A DNA stretch of 64,000 nt from Adiantum capillus-veneris (GCA_014529385.2 CM043960.1:33211396-33275395); one strand, 5' to 3'. Shown: positions 44,669 through 57,885, numbered from the stretch's first letter. Numbers and translations are program-made. Notes: generated from the sequence alone by a model not told the origin.

Positions 44669-45126
44669 TATCTCTCCATTAGAAAGCAACCGTCTTCAGT
44701 TGCGAAGATAAAAAATTGGCAAACCAGACTTGTCAAAAATAGTGATTAGTATTCTGTTTCAAAAATAGCACGTTGTAAAATGAGAAAAATCATGAAACAA
44801 AACAACATTGCTTATGCCTGTCGTCATCCACATACTACCTATTCTAGTGTCCCATACCACTAGAATAAGCAATATATGTCATACCCTAATGAATCAGGAT
44901 ATCATTGGTCACACTCATCATTCAATAATCAATTCTCATTGATCTCAAGTTCAACACTATCGTGATAGAAAATCAGTATATATCCTTCCAAATCCAAAGC
45001 CAAACATCTGCCAACATGTACCCATTTCAAATCCAAATCCAAATATCCTTCAATTTGTATATTCGGAGAACAAAATCACACCAGTTACAGTGGTGGCCAG
45101 CCACTGCAGCATGATCTTGTGATTGG

Positions 45127-45312
45127 TGTTGCCTAAGCCGACAAATCTACACTTGACGTGCTACCTAAATTGGCAAATCAGCACTTGTGCTGCCTAAACC
45201 GGCGAATCTGCACTGATATTATGTAATCTTTTGAATCTATTGTGTGTTGTGTGCTACCTAAATTGGCACAGGATGAATGTTTTACACACTGCCTAAATCG
45301 GCTAATCTGTGT
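45127..45312. repeat. Degenerate minisatellite in Lard1
   Basis: About five copies of a GTGCTGCCTAAACCGGC-AATCTGCAC pattern at irregular spacing, for example near 45129, 45160, 45188, 45252 and 45287. Confidence 0.65.
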
Positions 45313-47189
45313 GCTTGTGACCAATGGACCAAGAAAGACATAAAAAGAAAACATTTGCCACCTATTTGACACCAAATTAGAGTATGTCCAGTAGCAAAGT
45401 GCTTACAAACTGTAGCTCGATATCCCAGAGCACCCTAGCTCATATGAGGAGATGCATAGCTAATGAATAATCATGTCAATACAAATTCATACAGTGCAAG
45501 TAGTAAGCCCTGAGTGTAGTAGTGTTGGAGTATTTAGTTGACAAGACAATGCAGTTAAATAAAGTAGGAAAAAGAGAGTGACGTACTGGAGGGACATAGC
45601 TGGAGGATATTTTGCATCTAAAAATGTATGTACCTATGTGTCTGTGTGTTGCAAATAGAACTTTTGTATAAACTAGAGAGATTTGCGACTAACAGACTAA
45701 GACCAAAACATAGTTAATGGGGGTTTTTGATGTGATAGCATTGTACTAAGCTTTATCGACAAAAGTGTTACTCAAAGAAAAACAAATACTAAAGGTGATT
45801 GCATATTCAATTCAACAACACTTCAATCGGATAGTAAGTACATTTGACATTTTAAAAGGCAAAAAAAATGATGTAAAAAGTTGTATTGGCTGCCAGTAAA
45901 AGAGAATGAAAGCAGTCAGCTTTGAGAGGATTACAAAGGTGTTATATAAATTGTAGAATGATTTGTGGGGAAGGGAGGATCGATATTGGTCTTGCTTCAA
46001 AGGGGTATTAAGTGTAACCAATAACTATTGGGGTGGGCTAAACATAGGTCTCTAATGAGTCTTCAATTAACTTAGAATGGTGTTGTAAATAATTGACATG
46101 AACAGCCACCCATTGTTGGCAACATCACTAATATTTATAGTCCATCGATCAAAATACACATAAATTTTGGACTCAGCATTTCAATAATCATTAAAGATCA
46201 ACTTAGGGTTAGTTGATGGGCACGCTTTCCCTTGAAAATTTATAGGTTGTAATGAGGGTGGTTTGAAGGAGACAGATCAGTGGTTTACTTGTGAATGTCA
46301 ATGGGCAAGCGACATAAACTTGACCTATTACCAATGTACAAGAACGATTTGTTGCATCTTAAGCTAAGGCCATTAAAAAGTTAGATTTAACCATTTGAGA
46401 CTAACTTTTTGCAAGAATAAAGACCAGCAACAAATATATTATCCAAAAACTAATGATGAGGAGGTTATCACTGCCAAACCAATAACTACCACAAGGAGAT
46501 ACAATTGTAGAAAACAACCATGAGTCCTTGAAGGTGTATTTACAGTTCAATATTGTCTTCGACTTCAAGTTTTTCTAGAATTTGATTTCAACCTTCTCTT
46601 TATGGGAAATAATATTCCCATGGCTTGATTAGGAAAAACAAAGGGAAATAGTGAAGGGCGAACGTGTGGGGGGGGGGGGAGAGAGATAAATGAAATGAAA
46701 TGCTATATTATCAGTCTTCAAACTGCCAAAATGAAATATGAGGCCAAACTGATACAATCCTTGTGAATCTAATCTAATGCATGGGTACAAAAATAAAATG
46801 AGTTGCAGTGAAAGATTAAAACTAAAAGTCTGAAAGCATTGCAGGAAATGCAGCAACATCATCGTGAATGCCCGAGGATGTCCGACATCGGGCGTCGTCT
46901 GAGAAAATGTGGCAGCAATCTCTACAGAGCTTCGGCAATGTCTGTCGCGGTAAGGAGTCGAAATTGGGGGATAAGAGAGAAATGAAATGAAATGACGTCT
47001 ACCAAAGGCATATGGAACCAACCAATACCGTCCTTATGGAGCTAATACAATGTTTGGTTACAAAATAATAGTGCTAAAAATGAACATTAGCTGAGGATGG
47101 CGGTCTGTTCCAGAAAGTATTGCAGCGGTCGCTGCAGAGCGTCGCCCATGTTCGCCACTGTAAGCAATCATCTTGGGAGAGGGGGAGGC

Positions 47190-47558
<369 letters not shown>

Positions 47559-49082
47559 GCACACGTCTGTAGGTAGTTTGGGGGAGCGCCATAGTTGTGG
47601 TGGCGGCAGATGTAGTAGACAAGGGGGAAAGCGAGAGGTGGTTGGAGTGTGGGTGCCACAAGAGAAATGTAGGGCTGCAGTGGAGGTTTTCCTACATGGT
47701 ACTGCACACTTCCATGCAAGAGAGGGAGAGATAAAAATTTTGTAGCGTGCACGTGCCATGTAAGTGAGGTGGTTGGCGGCAAAGGTGGTTTGTGGTTGCT
47801 ATAAATCAAACCAAAGGTTGATAGAGAGGGGGGAATATCTACCATCTATGTAGTTGGCAACGTAAGGTTTCACGTCTGTGCATGGCTACCTTTAAAAATA
47901 AGGGCGACTTCGTGCATGCCCACCAAAAAATAGTAGCGACGGCTTCTACTATTGGACGGTGGTGAAAATTTAAATGCAAGAAAAAGTAATATTGTGGTTG
48001 GGTCACCAAGAGCTACTTCCTATGGATGAGTGGCTTAGCAACCAAGAAGTTCTTCTAGTAGTGGATGCATGACATCACTATAGGGAGGTCTGAGTCTACA
48101 TGGGAAGGATATTCATCGGCTGTATATTGGCGCCTCTACTGGCACATGTTGATGTAGTGGCGGTAATAGGTATGGAACCGACTACGAAGAGTGGTATATC
48201 GAGGCTGCATGGTACATCAAACCAGACCAATGGTGTAAATCGACGTAAACGAAGACAATGGTTGACTTAGCGTTGGACACACTTGGCACAAATATGAGGG
48301 GAGTGTTCTGTGGACGTCGTACCGCATGGAAAAGCAGCCCTAACACTGAGCAAAGTACTAAGGCTATGGCCAATAGTAGTATAGAGACCAAAGTGATTAT
48401 AGGCATTTGTCTGTGATTGACAACAATAATTTTAATTGAAGATACTCTAAAGTTTTGGTATTACCTTGAGTGGGATGCAATCTTTTGGGGTTACATCCCA
48501 CGGCCATCGATTCGCTTCTCGTTCTTCTACTATTCTACCTCAGCCAAAAAAAAAAAACTTTTCAACTTCCATGTTTTTTCTCATATTATACCACATACTC
48601 TTAATTTTAAAATTCAATGGACTAATGTGCATAGTTCTACTGATGTGAAGATTTCATGTATCCTTCTTCATCTACTGATATCCTTCGAACTCAATTCCTA
48701 TCGCTTGAGAAATTCCTCCTCTTCCTCTTCCTATTTTCTTATACTATTCATTTATACATCTAGCAACCATTATTAGAAAGATTGTTCATATGAATTGTAG
48801 ATTCTATTCAACATGCATGATCTATGACACTTTGCAATGAGAAAAGGTCATGTAAGATGAACGAATTATGCATAATATTTTCTCATTATCAATCACTTCC
48901 AGCAATTAGGAACTAGAAAAAATTAAAAACAATACTAGTAACCTTCTATTAAGCATGCCCTCAAAGAATTTATATGCCATACAAACAATAGAGAAGAGAT
49001 TAAGGCAGAAGAGGACAATGACTTAGTTGTAGCTTGTAGAGCTCTCCATGGTTGTACTTAAAATAGTAGGAACGTAAACCTA

Positions 49083-49094
49083 GCTTTGATACCA
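49083..49094 (-). promoter_or_regulatory. Primer binding site of Lard1
   Basis: Minus strand TGGTATCAAAGC, one base from the initiator Met type TGGTATCAGAGC, one base from the LTR. Confidence 0.8.
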
Positions 49095-49095
49095 C

Positions 49096-49216
49096 TGCTA
49101 CAAATGAAAATGTCACGAGCCCTACAAAATACCAAAGACAACATACTAAAATCCATGAAACACACAAATCTGTATACTAGGCAAATCCCATAGTGCATAT
49201 GAAACGTCGGACGCGA

Positions 49217-49277
<61 letters not shown>

Positions 49278-49610
49278 AAGCGTACAGGTGCACTTCCTAG
49301 AGCGGAGTACTATGCCGGCACGGCGAGAGAGAAGGGAGGAGAGGAGAAGAATAACGTAGACACTGGGTGCAATCTCACCCTATGAAAAAGTGACCATTTC
49401 CCACTTGCATGTATTTGATTTATAGATTTCTTGAATGATCAAATTGAGTACAAACTGGCCGACCGGTCATAAATGGCCAAAGCTCATAAAAGAGCACTTG
49501 AATAATAAATTACACATAAAATATGATATCCTTTCGAGATACTTTCGCATAACCCTTAGCCTTTTCCACTTGTCAGCTGTACTAAAAAATAAAATATCGA
49601 TTCCATTACA
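49096..49610 (-). repeat. 5' LTR of Lard1 (515 bp)
   Basis: TGCTACAAAT to TTCCATTACA. It is longer than its partner mainly because of a (GA)n run at 49220-49273. Confidence 0.85.
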
Positions 49611-49638
49611 TGATGTAACCAAAAACATGAAAGCTCCC

Positions 49639-50538
49639 TGCCATAAAATCTAATATCTATCCAACCCAAATGATTTTCTCATATTAAACTGACCATTTAA
49701 TGTGGGAGAATAAATGGGAACAAGGGTTAGAATATAGACACGTGCTTTCAGATCTATCTCAACACAGGGCCAATGGTAAAGGGGTCCAAATGAGAGACGG
49801 TCTACCAAGAGCAAGGCTAGCTAATGGAGATTAAAGACCTTAGGGTTAGCTTCATTAAAGACCCCCAAAGGTTATTGTTAAAAAGTCCTTTGACCTTACG
49901 TAAGCTACGGCTGAGCTTGAGGTGGGAACCCGGCCCAAGCTTGAGGTGCTTATCGTGCCTGATGACTGAGATACTTGAGATGCTTGAAGTGCTTAATGAC
50001 TAAGATGATTGAGGTGCTTGTCATGCTTGTGATGCTAGGGTTGTACTTGAGGTGGGAACCCAACCCAAGCTTGAGGGGCTTAAGGGCTGAGCTTGTGGTG
50101 AGAACTGGGCCCAAATTTGAGGGGCTTGATGTGTCACAAAATTAAAATCATATCCTTACAAAGAGGGGGGCAAGTCATGCAAGTAGGGGGGTAGTTGCTT
50201 GACCACTCTCTCCCCCAAAGGGCACCCTTGGTCAAGAGGCAAGTGGGACACATGTCAAGCCCCTAGCTAGGTTACCCTCAAGGAGTGTCCAAAGCCTATT
50301 GGTTGGCCTCCCAAGGGGTCCAATGATAATTAAGTAAATTTAATTAATTGTTTTAGCATTTATCAAGTCCTCTCTCTCAAAGGGAAAAGGGGGACACTTG
50401 GCCCAAGGCTACCCTTGTTGCTTGATATGCCCCTGCATGTGATTGGCTAGGCCTAGAGAGGTCCAATGATCTTCAATTATGAGCTACAACAGGGGGTCGA
50501 CCAAAGCAAGCTAGGGGGTTGCTTGAGGGGTATAATCG

Positions 50539-50574
<36 letters not shown>

Positions 50575-50949
50575 CATTGTGTGGAGTGCAAAGTGCAAGA
50601 TCTCCATCTCCTTCTTTAAGCAAGTAGAGAAGTTGAGAGCCTACACCAACACTCTTGGCTATGTAATGCAAATCCAACCAAGAGACATGCTTCAATGCTT
50701 AAGCTTGCCATCTTCTCCATCTTCATTACTATGCTATTATGTATGCTAGTAAGAAGAGTGATGACAAGTGAGAAAGTAATTCTTTCTCCTATGAAATGTT
50801 TCTTCTTCCTCTTCCCTGCCCTCATTCCCTGCTAGCTCTATCCACCTTTGAAGGTGTTTGAGGCCTTGGGACTGAGGCTTGGGATAGTTAATGCTGGCCA
50901 CAAAGTTTATGTTACGCTCGTGATGCATGAAGCTTGCCATCTTCATAGC
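49639..50949 (+). repeat. Chr1-family LTR, first part (split by Pal2)
   Basis: It matches the reverse complement of 19330-20711, beginning TGCCATAAAATCTAATATC and running to GATGCATGAAGCTTGCCAT. It holds a (CA)n run near 50541-50570. Its continuation is at 62919. No internal genes flank it, so it is probably a solo LTR. Confidence 0.85.
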
Positions 50950-51905
50950 TGTTAAGAGACATATCGAACAGGCGTCCACTTGACCGGACACGTAGCCGGA
51001 CACCACATTTGTAGTCAATTATTTTGTCGAGCTAGTGTAGTGATAGATACTCTGAGTAAATCTTGATTCCAGAGTAGCAGGTCAATTCTCTGAGTTGTAA
51101 TTTTGTCATGACAATTGTAAAGGTCCGTGTGAGCTGGCCACTAGCCATTTATGATGACCTAGATATAAAGGTCAATAACCTTAATGTGAAATAAGGCTTA
51201 TCTTTAGAGAAAAAAGGAGCTCTGAAAACGTACGCTCAAGCTACGAAGCTTCTCAAGGTGGAGCAGCCTCGTACGCTCAAGCTACGAAGCTGCTCCACCT
51301 TGTAATCATCGCAACTAATGATTGGGTAATCAATTTTTAGTTTTGAAACTTGCATTGTGTTCCTCTTTTCTTGCTCTTTCAATTAAGTGTAAGCATTTTC
51401 AGTTTTGTTGAGGTGTGAACTACGTGTTAGTGAGCCTAATCTTTAGATTTGAGTGCTCAAATCACCGTTTTTAGTCGTTTTGACCATTGGAGAGTATTCC
51501 TAGACCATAGGGCGACCTTTCTGGATTGATCTGTTGCAGTTTTCAGGACCTTTTTCATGATGGATCATGATTTTGGTACCTTGTTGGATTGCGACCAGAC
51601 TTGGTAGGATAGTGTCCCTGGGTGTCTTAAACCTCCTCCTAAAGTTTCGTTGCATTTTGAAACCGTTTGAGTGCTGAAATGGCGTGACAACCTAGAGTTG
51701 TGAGAAAGGACATAGGGAGATTTCCCTGATCATTGAGTGTTGGTTTGCTTGTAAAGTTGTTGTGTTTTTTTGTTAAGGTTCACTTCTTGAGACTGACGAT
51801 CTCAAAGAGTCTCTGTGCCCCATCCGAGTCACTTCCTTGAGTATTGACATTATGTTAGTACCAAAAATCTATGCTGCAGATGTCCATCGCGGTGACCCGC
51901 TAACA
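50950..51905 (+). repeat. 5' LTR of Pal2 (956 bp)
   Basis: TGTTAAGAGACATATCG to ACCCGCTAACA. TATAAAG lies at 51164-51170. A 14-bp inverted repeat (51254-51267 and 51289-51302) with a 21-nt loop is present only in this LTR. Confidence 0.9.
51254..51302 (+). repeat. LTR-specific 14-bp inverted repeat
   Basis: CAAGGTGGAGCAGC and GCTGCTCCACCTTG are exact reverse complements. The 3' LTR has a single CTCCTCCTTG at this place. CGTACGCTCAAGCTACGAAG also occurs twice here, so about 40 bp were added in a fold-back manner. Confidence 0.85.
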
Positions 51906-51906
51906 T

Positions 51907-51924
51907 TGGCGCCGCTGCCAGGAT
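51907..51924 (+). promoter_or_regulatory. Primer binding site of Pal2
   Basis: TGGCGCCGCTGCCAGGAT, one base from the LTR, resembles the TGGCGCCGTTGCC-type site of Athila/Tat plant Ty3 elements and the Wpk3 site. Confidence 0.82.
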
Positions 51925-52453
51925 ATGATCCTTATATGGTGAGTGACCTAGTGCGTATTTAGAGCGTTCTTTTTCAAATATTTATCTCTCCTTTCCATTT
52001 ACACATTAGCAGTGAAGTAGCTAGACACGAGGTTTAGTGCTTGGTAGAGTCTAGAAGTCGAGGACTTCCTAGATCTATTTTCGAGAGGTAAAGAGGGTTG
52101 TGAGTAAGATAGCCAAAAGCTTTTCATTCTTCAAATTTCTCTATGCTTACAGAGTGCTGTACCGTTTTTTGTTGTGACTTTATTTTGTACCGTTTTGTTT
52201 ATTTTTGTTTCATGTTTCAGTTCAGTACTTAGGAGTAGGGCAAGTAGAAACTACCACCATCAAATTTGGGCTAAAAGATTGAGGAGAAAAAGGGTGAAAA
52301 CCATATTTTGGCCGAAATGACGGTAACTTTAAAATTATGAAAAGCTGATGGTAGAGACCTCAAAAGTGATCCAAATTCAAAAATTTGTGGATCAAAGGCA
52401 TAAACATACTCTCTAAAAGCAATCTGGAAAGTCTGGCCAAAATCTGTGGAGGA

Positions 52454-54320
52454 ACATGGATCGCGATCCATGTACCCCAAAGACCATTTTTGGTGAAAAG
52501 TGACCAGTTACAGTGTACATCATTGGGAAACTGCTTTGATCAAGTTCTCTTGAAAGGAAAACTCAAAAATCACATCAGAATTGATTGTTAGGGCAAAGAC
52601 AGTAAAAACAGGGATTCATACACAAAATTGGGCAAATCTTGAGATTTTGGGATCCAAATTCGAAAAGGGGTGAGATTTGGCTTCTACAGGGCATAGAGAA
52701 CCAACATAACAGAATTCATGAAAAATTGTTGCTAAACATGATCGTGATCCATGTACCTTTTGACATCATCTGGGCGGGATATTTAACAAGTACATCCCTG
52801 ATAACTAGTGGAACAACTTTGCTAAAAGGGACCATAGCAAAAAATTGAAAAAAGTTGGTTAAAATAGCCAAATTCAGGAACTAGTCAAAAACCGCAAAGC
52901 AGATAGAAAAACTCACTTTTGACTAGGAAAAAGTTATTCAATTCAAAAATATTTGGGGAAGAGTATCACCATAACATGGACTATAAGGCGACCAAGTTTC
53001 ATGTCAAAATGAGGTCAAGCATGGATCGCGATCTATGTACCTCATGAAAAAAAGTTCAAAATTTTTTGGCTGAGATTTGAGGAGTAGGTAGCTAAGACAT
53101 AGACAAACACTTTGTCCCAAAAGAACCAAATGCAAAAAAGTTGCAAAAAGTGGTCAAAAGAGCCAAAAAACAGTTCATTGTCAAAATTGTCACAACTGAC
53201 TGTAGAAGTCAGTTTTGGTAGGGCAAAATTGATTCAAATTCAAAAAGATTTGTGGAGCAGGCTATAAACATCATAAGCTATCAACACACCAAAGATCAAG
53301 TCCAAAAGTGGTGGAACATGGATCGCAGTCCATGTACCTCTGAGGAATTTTTGGACAGAAACTTTTCCAGCCTGTATCATACACTATTGTGAACAAAAGT
53401 CTCCAAATAATTTTTGTCAAAAGTCCAAAAAACTCATCAAAAGTGTCAAAAATAGTTCAAGAGGAAAACCCTAAAACAGACCTAGGAATTGACTTTTACT
53501 TGACCTAAACAAGTCCAAATCACATAAATACCATATAGCAAGGATCAGGAGACCAAGGGCAAGGTGTGTGCTAAGTTTCATTACCATCTGACACACAGGT
53601 ACATGGAGCGCGATCCATGTTTCTTAAACATGGATCGCGATCCATGTTTCTTTGTCACAAACTGATACCATATTTGCACCATAGCTAGAGCCCATCACAA
53701 AGAGTGTAGTGATCTTTTCAAAACTGAATTTGGATATCAAAAACATGATCAAAAGCCCAAAACTGTCAAGCATTCTGACAAAGTGCCAAAACTGACCTAA
53801 CTTTCAATCCAGAGGTCCATTTTCAAAAAAAAATGATACCATAGGACCTCCTAATCATGCTGAGTCTGATGGTATCAAAAAAAGTTAATTTGGGCTCCAA
53901 AGATGGATCACGATCCATGTACCCATAGTGACAACTTAACCTAAAACTTCCTAGATCAATATTGCATACACAAGGAAACATATCCCCAAGTCCAATTTTG
54001 GAAAAAAAATTGAGCAAATTTGGGTCAAAAGGGAGAAAAACAGGTGACAGATTGAAAATCGTAGTGCAGACCTAGTATTGGCTATTTGACCTATCAAAAC
54101 AAGTCCAAATCCAAAAATATTTGAGATTTAGCTTGTGGACATAGAGTGAAACAAGCTGCCAAGAGATCAAGTCCAGATGTGGTTGAACATGGATTGTGAT
54201 CCATGTACCTCAACCTCAGAATTTGCTGAAAATTGGTATATAGTCTGGAAATGACCTTTCTACACACACTCAAAATTTGGAAAAAAAAAATCACAGAGGA
54301 ACATGGATCGCGATCCATGT
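52454..54320. repeat. Pal2 palindrome array in the leader
   Basis: Copies of ACATGGATCGCGATCCATGT lie at 52454-52473 (perfect), 52736-52754, 53019-53038, 53316-53335, 53601-53620, 53628-53647 (perfect), 53901-53920, 54187-54206 and 54301-54320 (perfect). The imperfect ones carry one to three changes. Main spacings are 282, 283, 297, 285, 273 and 286 bp, with close pairs 27 and 114 bp apart. Phrases before copies recur (AGATCAAGTCCA before 53316 and 54187). The rest of the leader (51925-54774) shows no coding sequence. Confidence 0.92.
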
Positions 54321-54774
54321 ACCTCAGCATAGTTGGGGTATTTGACTTGGTGATCTTGTAGACATACATGAGTACATCCCAAATCTCAAGTTTGAGCTAA
54401 AGATACCTTATGAAGACCAAGATACAAGCCAAAGTTCTTGTGTTCTGGTCCTAGAACTGTTTTGAGTGCTGTTTCAAGTGCAATTCACTAAAATTTCTCT
54501 AAATTTTGGTAGACAACTCCAAATTGAGTCAGGTATAGCCAGGAAGAAAGCTTGCGGGCAGTAGCACACACTAAGTTTTGGTTTTAGAGCTGAATTTTTA
54601 TAGGTTTCCTAATTCCAAACTTTTAGGGTACCCAAAAACTAGTTTCCAGAGACCAAAAGAGTCACAAGTTCCTGACTTTTGAGAGACCTGACCAGGGGCA
54701 AAAAGAGATAAGTTGCACTAAGCCAAAGTGAGCTTGTCAAGCACTACCTTGAGAGTTTTGACTGAGCCTTACCC

Positions 54775-56469
54775 ATGAAAAATCATCCACCACCAGGATT
54801 CTCTACTCCACTCAAAGACATGAAAAACGTTGCAATGCCTACAATAGGGGGATTGGGAGAATACATAGAGGAGAGGCATCCTCTAATCAACAAACCGAAC
54901 GTGAGATTCATCAAAGCCAATGAATCCATGAAATTGCTTACAGATTATGCTAATGAGGGTATATATAGATTCATGAACGGGGATCAATATATCTTCTACG
55001 ATTGTGTAGAACCCTATGCTAGAGAGTTGACAACCCATAAGAACCTCTATGCCTTCACATATACAAATGCCAACGGAGTGCAAGTTTTGATGGTAGATAA
55101 GTATGGACGTGAGTACAAACTTGTCGATTCGATTGACTTAGAATGATACACATACAAGGGTACTCCAATCTCTACTTACTTCCATCCAATAACAATGCCA
55201 GAGCACATATCTGAGAGGATTCCACTAGGATTTTCTCCAAGACTAGAGGAGAGGACGAGAGACGTCTTTTCAAGAGACCACAAATTGGTTAGATTAGTGA
55301 TTGAACCACAACAATGAAGACCATATCAAGTGGCTCAATGTGTCAAGACAAAGTACAATGGTTTGGAGGATCCATATGCTCATGTCTCACTCTTCAAACA
55401 AGTTTTAAGAGCTGAACATATTGCAGATTTCCATACTTAGTATGAGGGATTTGGATTGACATTAGAAGGGACGACTTTGACGCGGTTCCAATCACTAAAT
55501 AGAGATGATTTTCCAAACATAGCACAACTATTACAAGAATTCACAGAAGAATTCTCAAAAAGGGGAATCAAACACAACACAGTGTCCCAAATCTACTCTT
55601 TCAAACAAAAAGCAAACGAGAGAGTGAAGGAAGCTTTGCTTCGCTTCAAACAGTACATAGATAGATGTCTTGTGAGAGAGCTACCACAAGATGAGAGATT
55701 GTCAGTTCTCTTCATACAGGGCTTGAGTAATGAAACCCTAAAAAAGGACCTACATCTAAAAGGATGCACAACATTTGAGCAAGTCACTAGAGAATCTCTT
55801 TATCTAGTTGACAATTGCATGGCCTACGGAGAGGTGATTGAAGATACAGACAACGCGACTAGTAGTGCCTCATCTCCGAAGAGCAAATCAACAACAAAGA
55901 GAGATGTTCAAACTCCTTGGGAAACAATCATTGATCAAGTGGTTGAGGGGGTTATTAGAAGAATAAACCAAGGCTACAAACAGAACCTGAATGTGCGACA
56001 GCCTCAATTGTGGAGATGTAATACTTGTGGAGGGGATCATCCAACTCCATGGTGTAACACTCATCCAAAGCTGCAACAACCACCTCTTTTGAATGATGGT
56101 AGAGTAGTAGTCAACTACGCTCAACCAACGTATGTTCCACAACTTGTGAAAAACCAATACTCCTTGGATGCAAATACGCTCATGTTCATAGCCAATCGAG
56201 AGTATGGTTCAAAGAACGTTCTTACCAGGCAAGAACAACCATTGGTTGTATCACCAACTATGAAACAAGAAGGTCCATGCTATGTGTGTGGAGGTGATCA
56301 TTGGGCACGAAGTTGTCCAAACAAGGGTCCAAAAATAGAATTATTTGTAAACTGTGAACGTGGTGGGAGAGACCATCTATGCCAACAATGTGCTAAAAAT
56401 CCAGACTACAGGGGAAAAGCAACAATGAACGTTGTAGACATGATGCTTCTTCAAGCGGATCCGAGGTAG
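54775..56469 (+). pseudogene. Pal2 gag with two zinc knuckles, three stops
   Basis: One frame runs the whole length, interrupted by TGA at 55144, TGA at 55315 and TAG at 55438. The N-terminal part ends VDKYGREY, matching Pal1 gag. The capsid-like domain follows (YEGFGLTLEG, EFTEEFSKRGIKHNTVSQIYSFKQK, FIQGLSNETLKKDL). Two CX2CX3HX4C knuckles are CNTCGGDHPTPWC (about 56020) and CYVCGGDHWARSC (about 56280). The stops at 55315 and 55438 sit where Pal1 has Arg and Gln, as expected from C-to-T change at CGA and CAG. RNA packaging role by family. Confidence 0.85.
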
Positions 56470-56489
56470 AACCCTCCATTCCTTTAAAC

Positions 56490-56882
56490 GTGATGGCTCA
56501 AGAAGCAACTCAAAATGAAATCTTTGAGGAGGAATCCACATTTCCTGTTCAAACGGACATCAAAAACTTATCAGTGAGAACAGGAAGAAAATCATGGAAA
56601 GCCAAACGAGACAAAATGAAAGCAAAGAGGTTGAAGGAGAAAACAGCTTTAGAAATTGAACTGAATGAAACAAGAGAACAACTTAGACGAGAGCAAGAAA
56701 GCAAGAAGAACGCAAAGGGACCTAAACCCAATCAAACCCAAGAGGATAGATGGCTAATATATCCTCATCCAGGGTATGAAAAAAGAGAGGTTGCAAATGT
56801 GCAAGAAGCTCATCCAAGCGGCCCAAGCTCTTATGGGACCACATGTTCCAGATGCTCCAAAAATGGAGATGCTAATCCGTAA
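56490..56882 (+). pseudogene. Pal2 charged coiled-coil segment
   Basis: A 130-residue frame, not the gag frame, rich in Lys/Glu/Arg (KAKRDKMKAKRLKEKT, LNETREQLRREQESK), probably helical. It lies between gag knuckles and protease and is likely part of the same polyprotein after a frameshift near 56460-56490. It resembles no family I know. Confidence 0.5.
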
Positions 56883-56895
56883 AAAAATCTAAGAA

Positions 56896-57885
56896 TTGGA
56901 AAGCCATGGTATTGTAAACAAAGACCAGGAAGAGACAAGAGTTGAGGCCCCTTTAGATACAAGGGAAGTAGCCAATACCACAGATGGGATGGGATCACAA
57001 GTAGTGATGCCTATTTCGGAGGTAGAAGAACCGTGGCCACAATCCTTATGGGAATCAATTAGAACCCAAAAAGATGGTAGTGCTACTTTACAATCAGCAC
57101 ATATCCCTGAGATAAACATGGATCACAAATTTTTCCCAGGGGATATACGATCTCTATATGGGGATGCCGTGTCTGTTGCATCTGAAGAGAGACCACGCTC
57201 TCTAAAGACATTTCCATCTTTCATAGGAGAACTTGAAACAAAATTGGAGGTTAAAATGGTATCTTCTCAGTGGAAAGCCACACCAAAAATGATGGATACC
57301 AAGATCTTGCACGAATTGATGTCGTCTCCTATAGAATGCACAATTTATCTCTCAGAGTTGCTAAAAATTAGACCGCATCTATGGGTCCAAATGGGCAAAA
57401 ACCTGGAAAACATGGGGTTGAAATTCCCTTCACATGACCAACTTGCGGACAAAAACATGGATGACACCTTGCCTAAGAAACCACAGCCAAAGCCAGTACC
57501 ATTAAATAAGGTGGGTGACTACTGTGAAGGAGAAGAAGGAAACACCACCTTACCACTTGAGTACAAAGGAGTAAATATGGTTGCTATAATAGATAGTGGG
57601 GTAGGAATTGCCATTGCAACCAAAGACATATGGAAAAAATGGGGAAAGCCTGCTCTTACAAAAACGCAAATGAAACTACAATTAGGAGATGGATACATGG
57701 AGAAACCGATTGGAATATTAGAACAAATCATTGTATCCTCGTGTGGCATTGAGTATGAGCACACCTTTGCCATAATGAATTTTGATAAGAGCAGCAACTT
57801 TGATATAATATTGGGCAGACCATTCATGCGTCAGCTCAAAATGGTACAAGATTGGGGCTATGATTATATCTACTTAAGACACTAG
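56896..57885 (+). CDS. Pal2 aspartic protease region, 329 aa
   Basis: The N-terminal 200 residues are of unknown type. Residues about 215-320 form a retropepsin-like domain: VAIIDSGVGIAIAT has the Asp-Ser-Gly triplet, later LQLGDG, and FDIILGRPFMRQL as the second conserved motif. This is the canonical gag-pol protease by position, right after gag. It is followed not by RT but by a linker and a second protease-like domain. Confidence 0.75.
   Translation: MESHGIVNKDQEETRVEAPLDTREVANTTDGMGSQVVMPISEVEEPWPQSLWESIRTQKDGSATLQSAHIPEINMDHKFFPGDIRSLYGDAVSVASEERPRSLKTFPSFIGELETKLEVKMVSSQWKATPKMMDTKILHELMSSPIECTIYLSELLKIRPHLWVQMGKNLENMGLKFPSHDQLADKNMDDTLPKKPQPKPVPLNKVGDYCEGEEGNTTLPLEYKGVNMVAIIDSGVGIAIATKDIWKKWGKPALTKTQMKLQLGDGYMEKPIGILEQIIVSSCGIEYEHTFAIMNFDKSSNFDIILGRPFMRQLKMVQDWGYDYIYLRH

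Noticed and set aside
48182-48776. Small hydrophobic ORFs in Lard1
   Set aside because: No conserved motif, no partner on other elements, and the surrounding DNA is unstructured.
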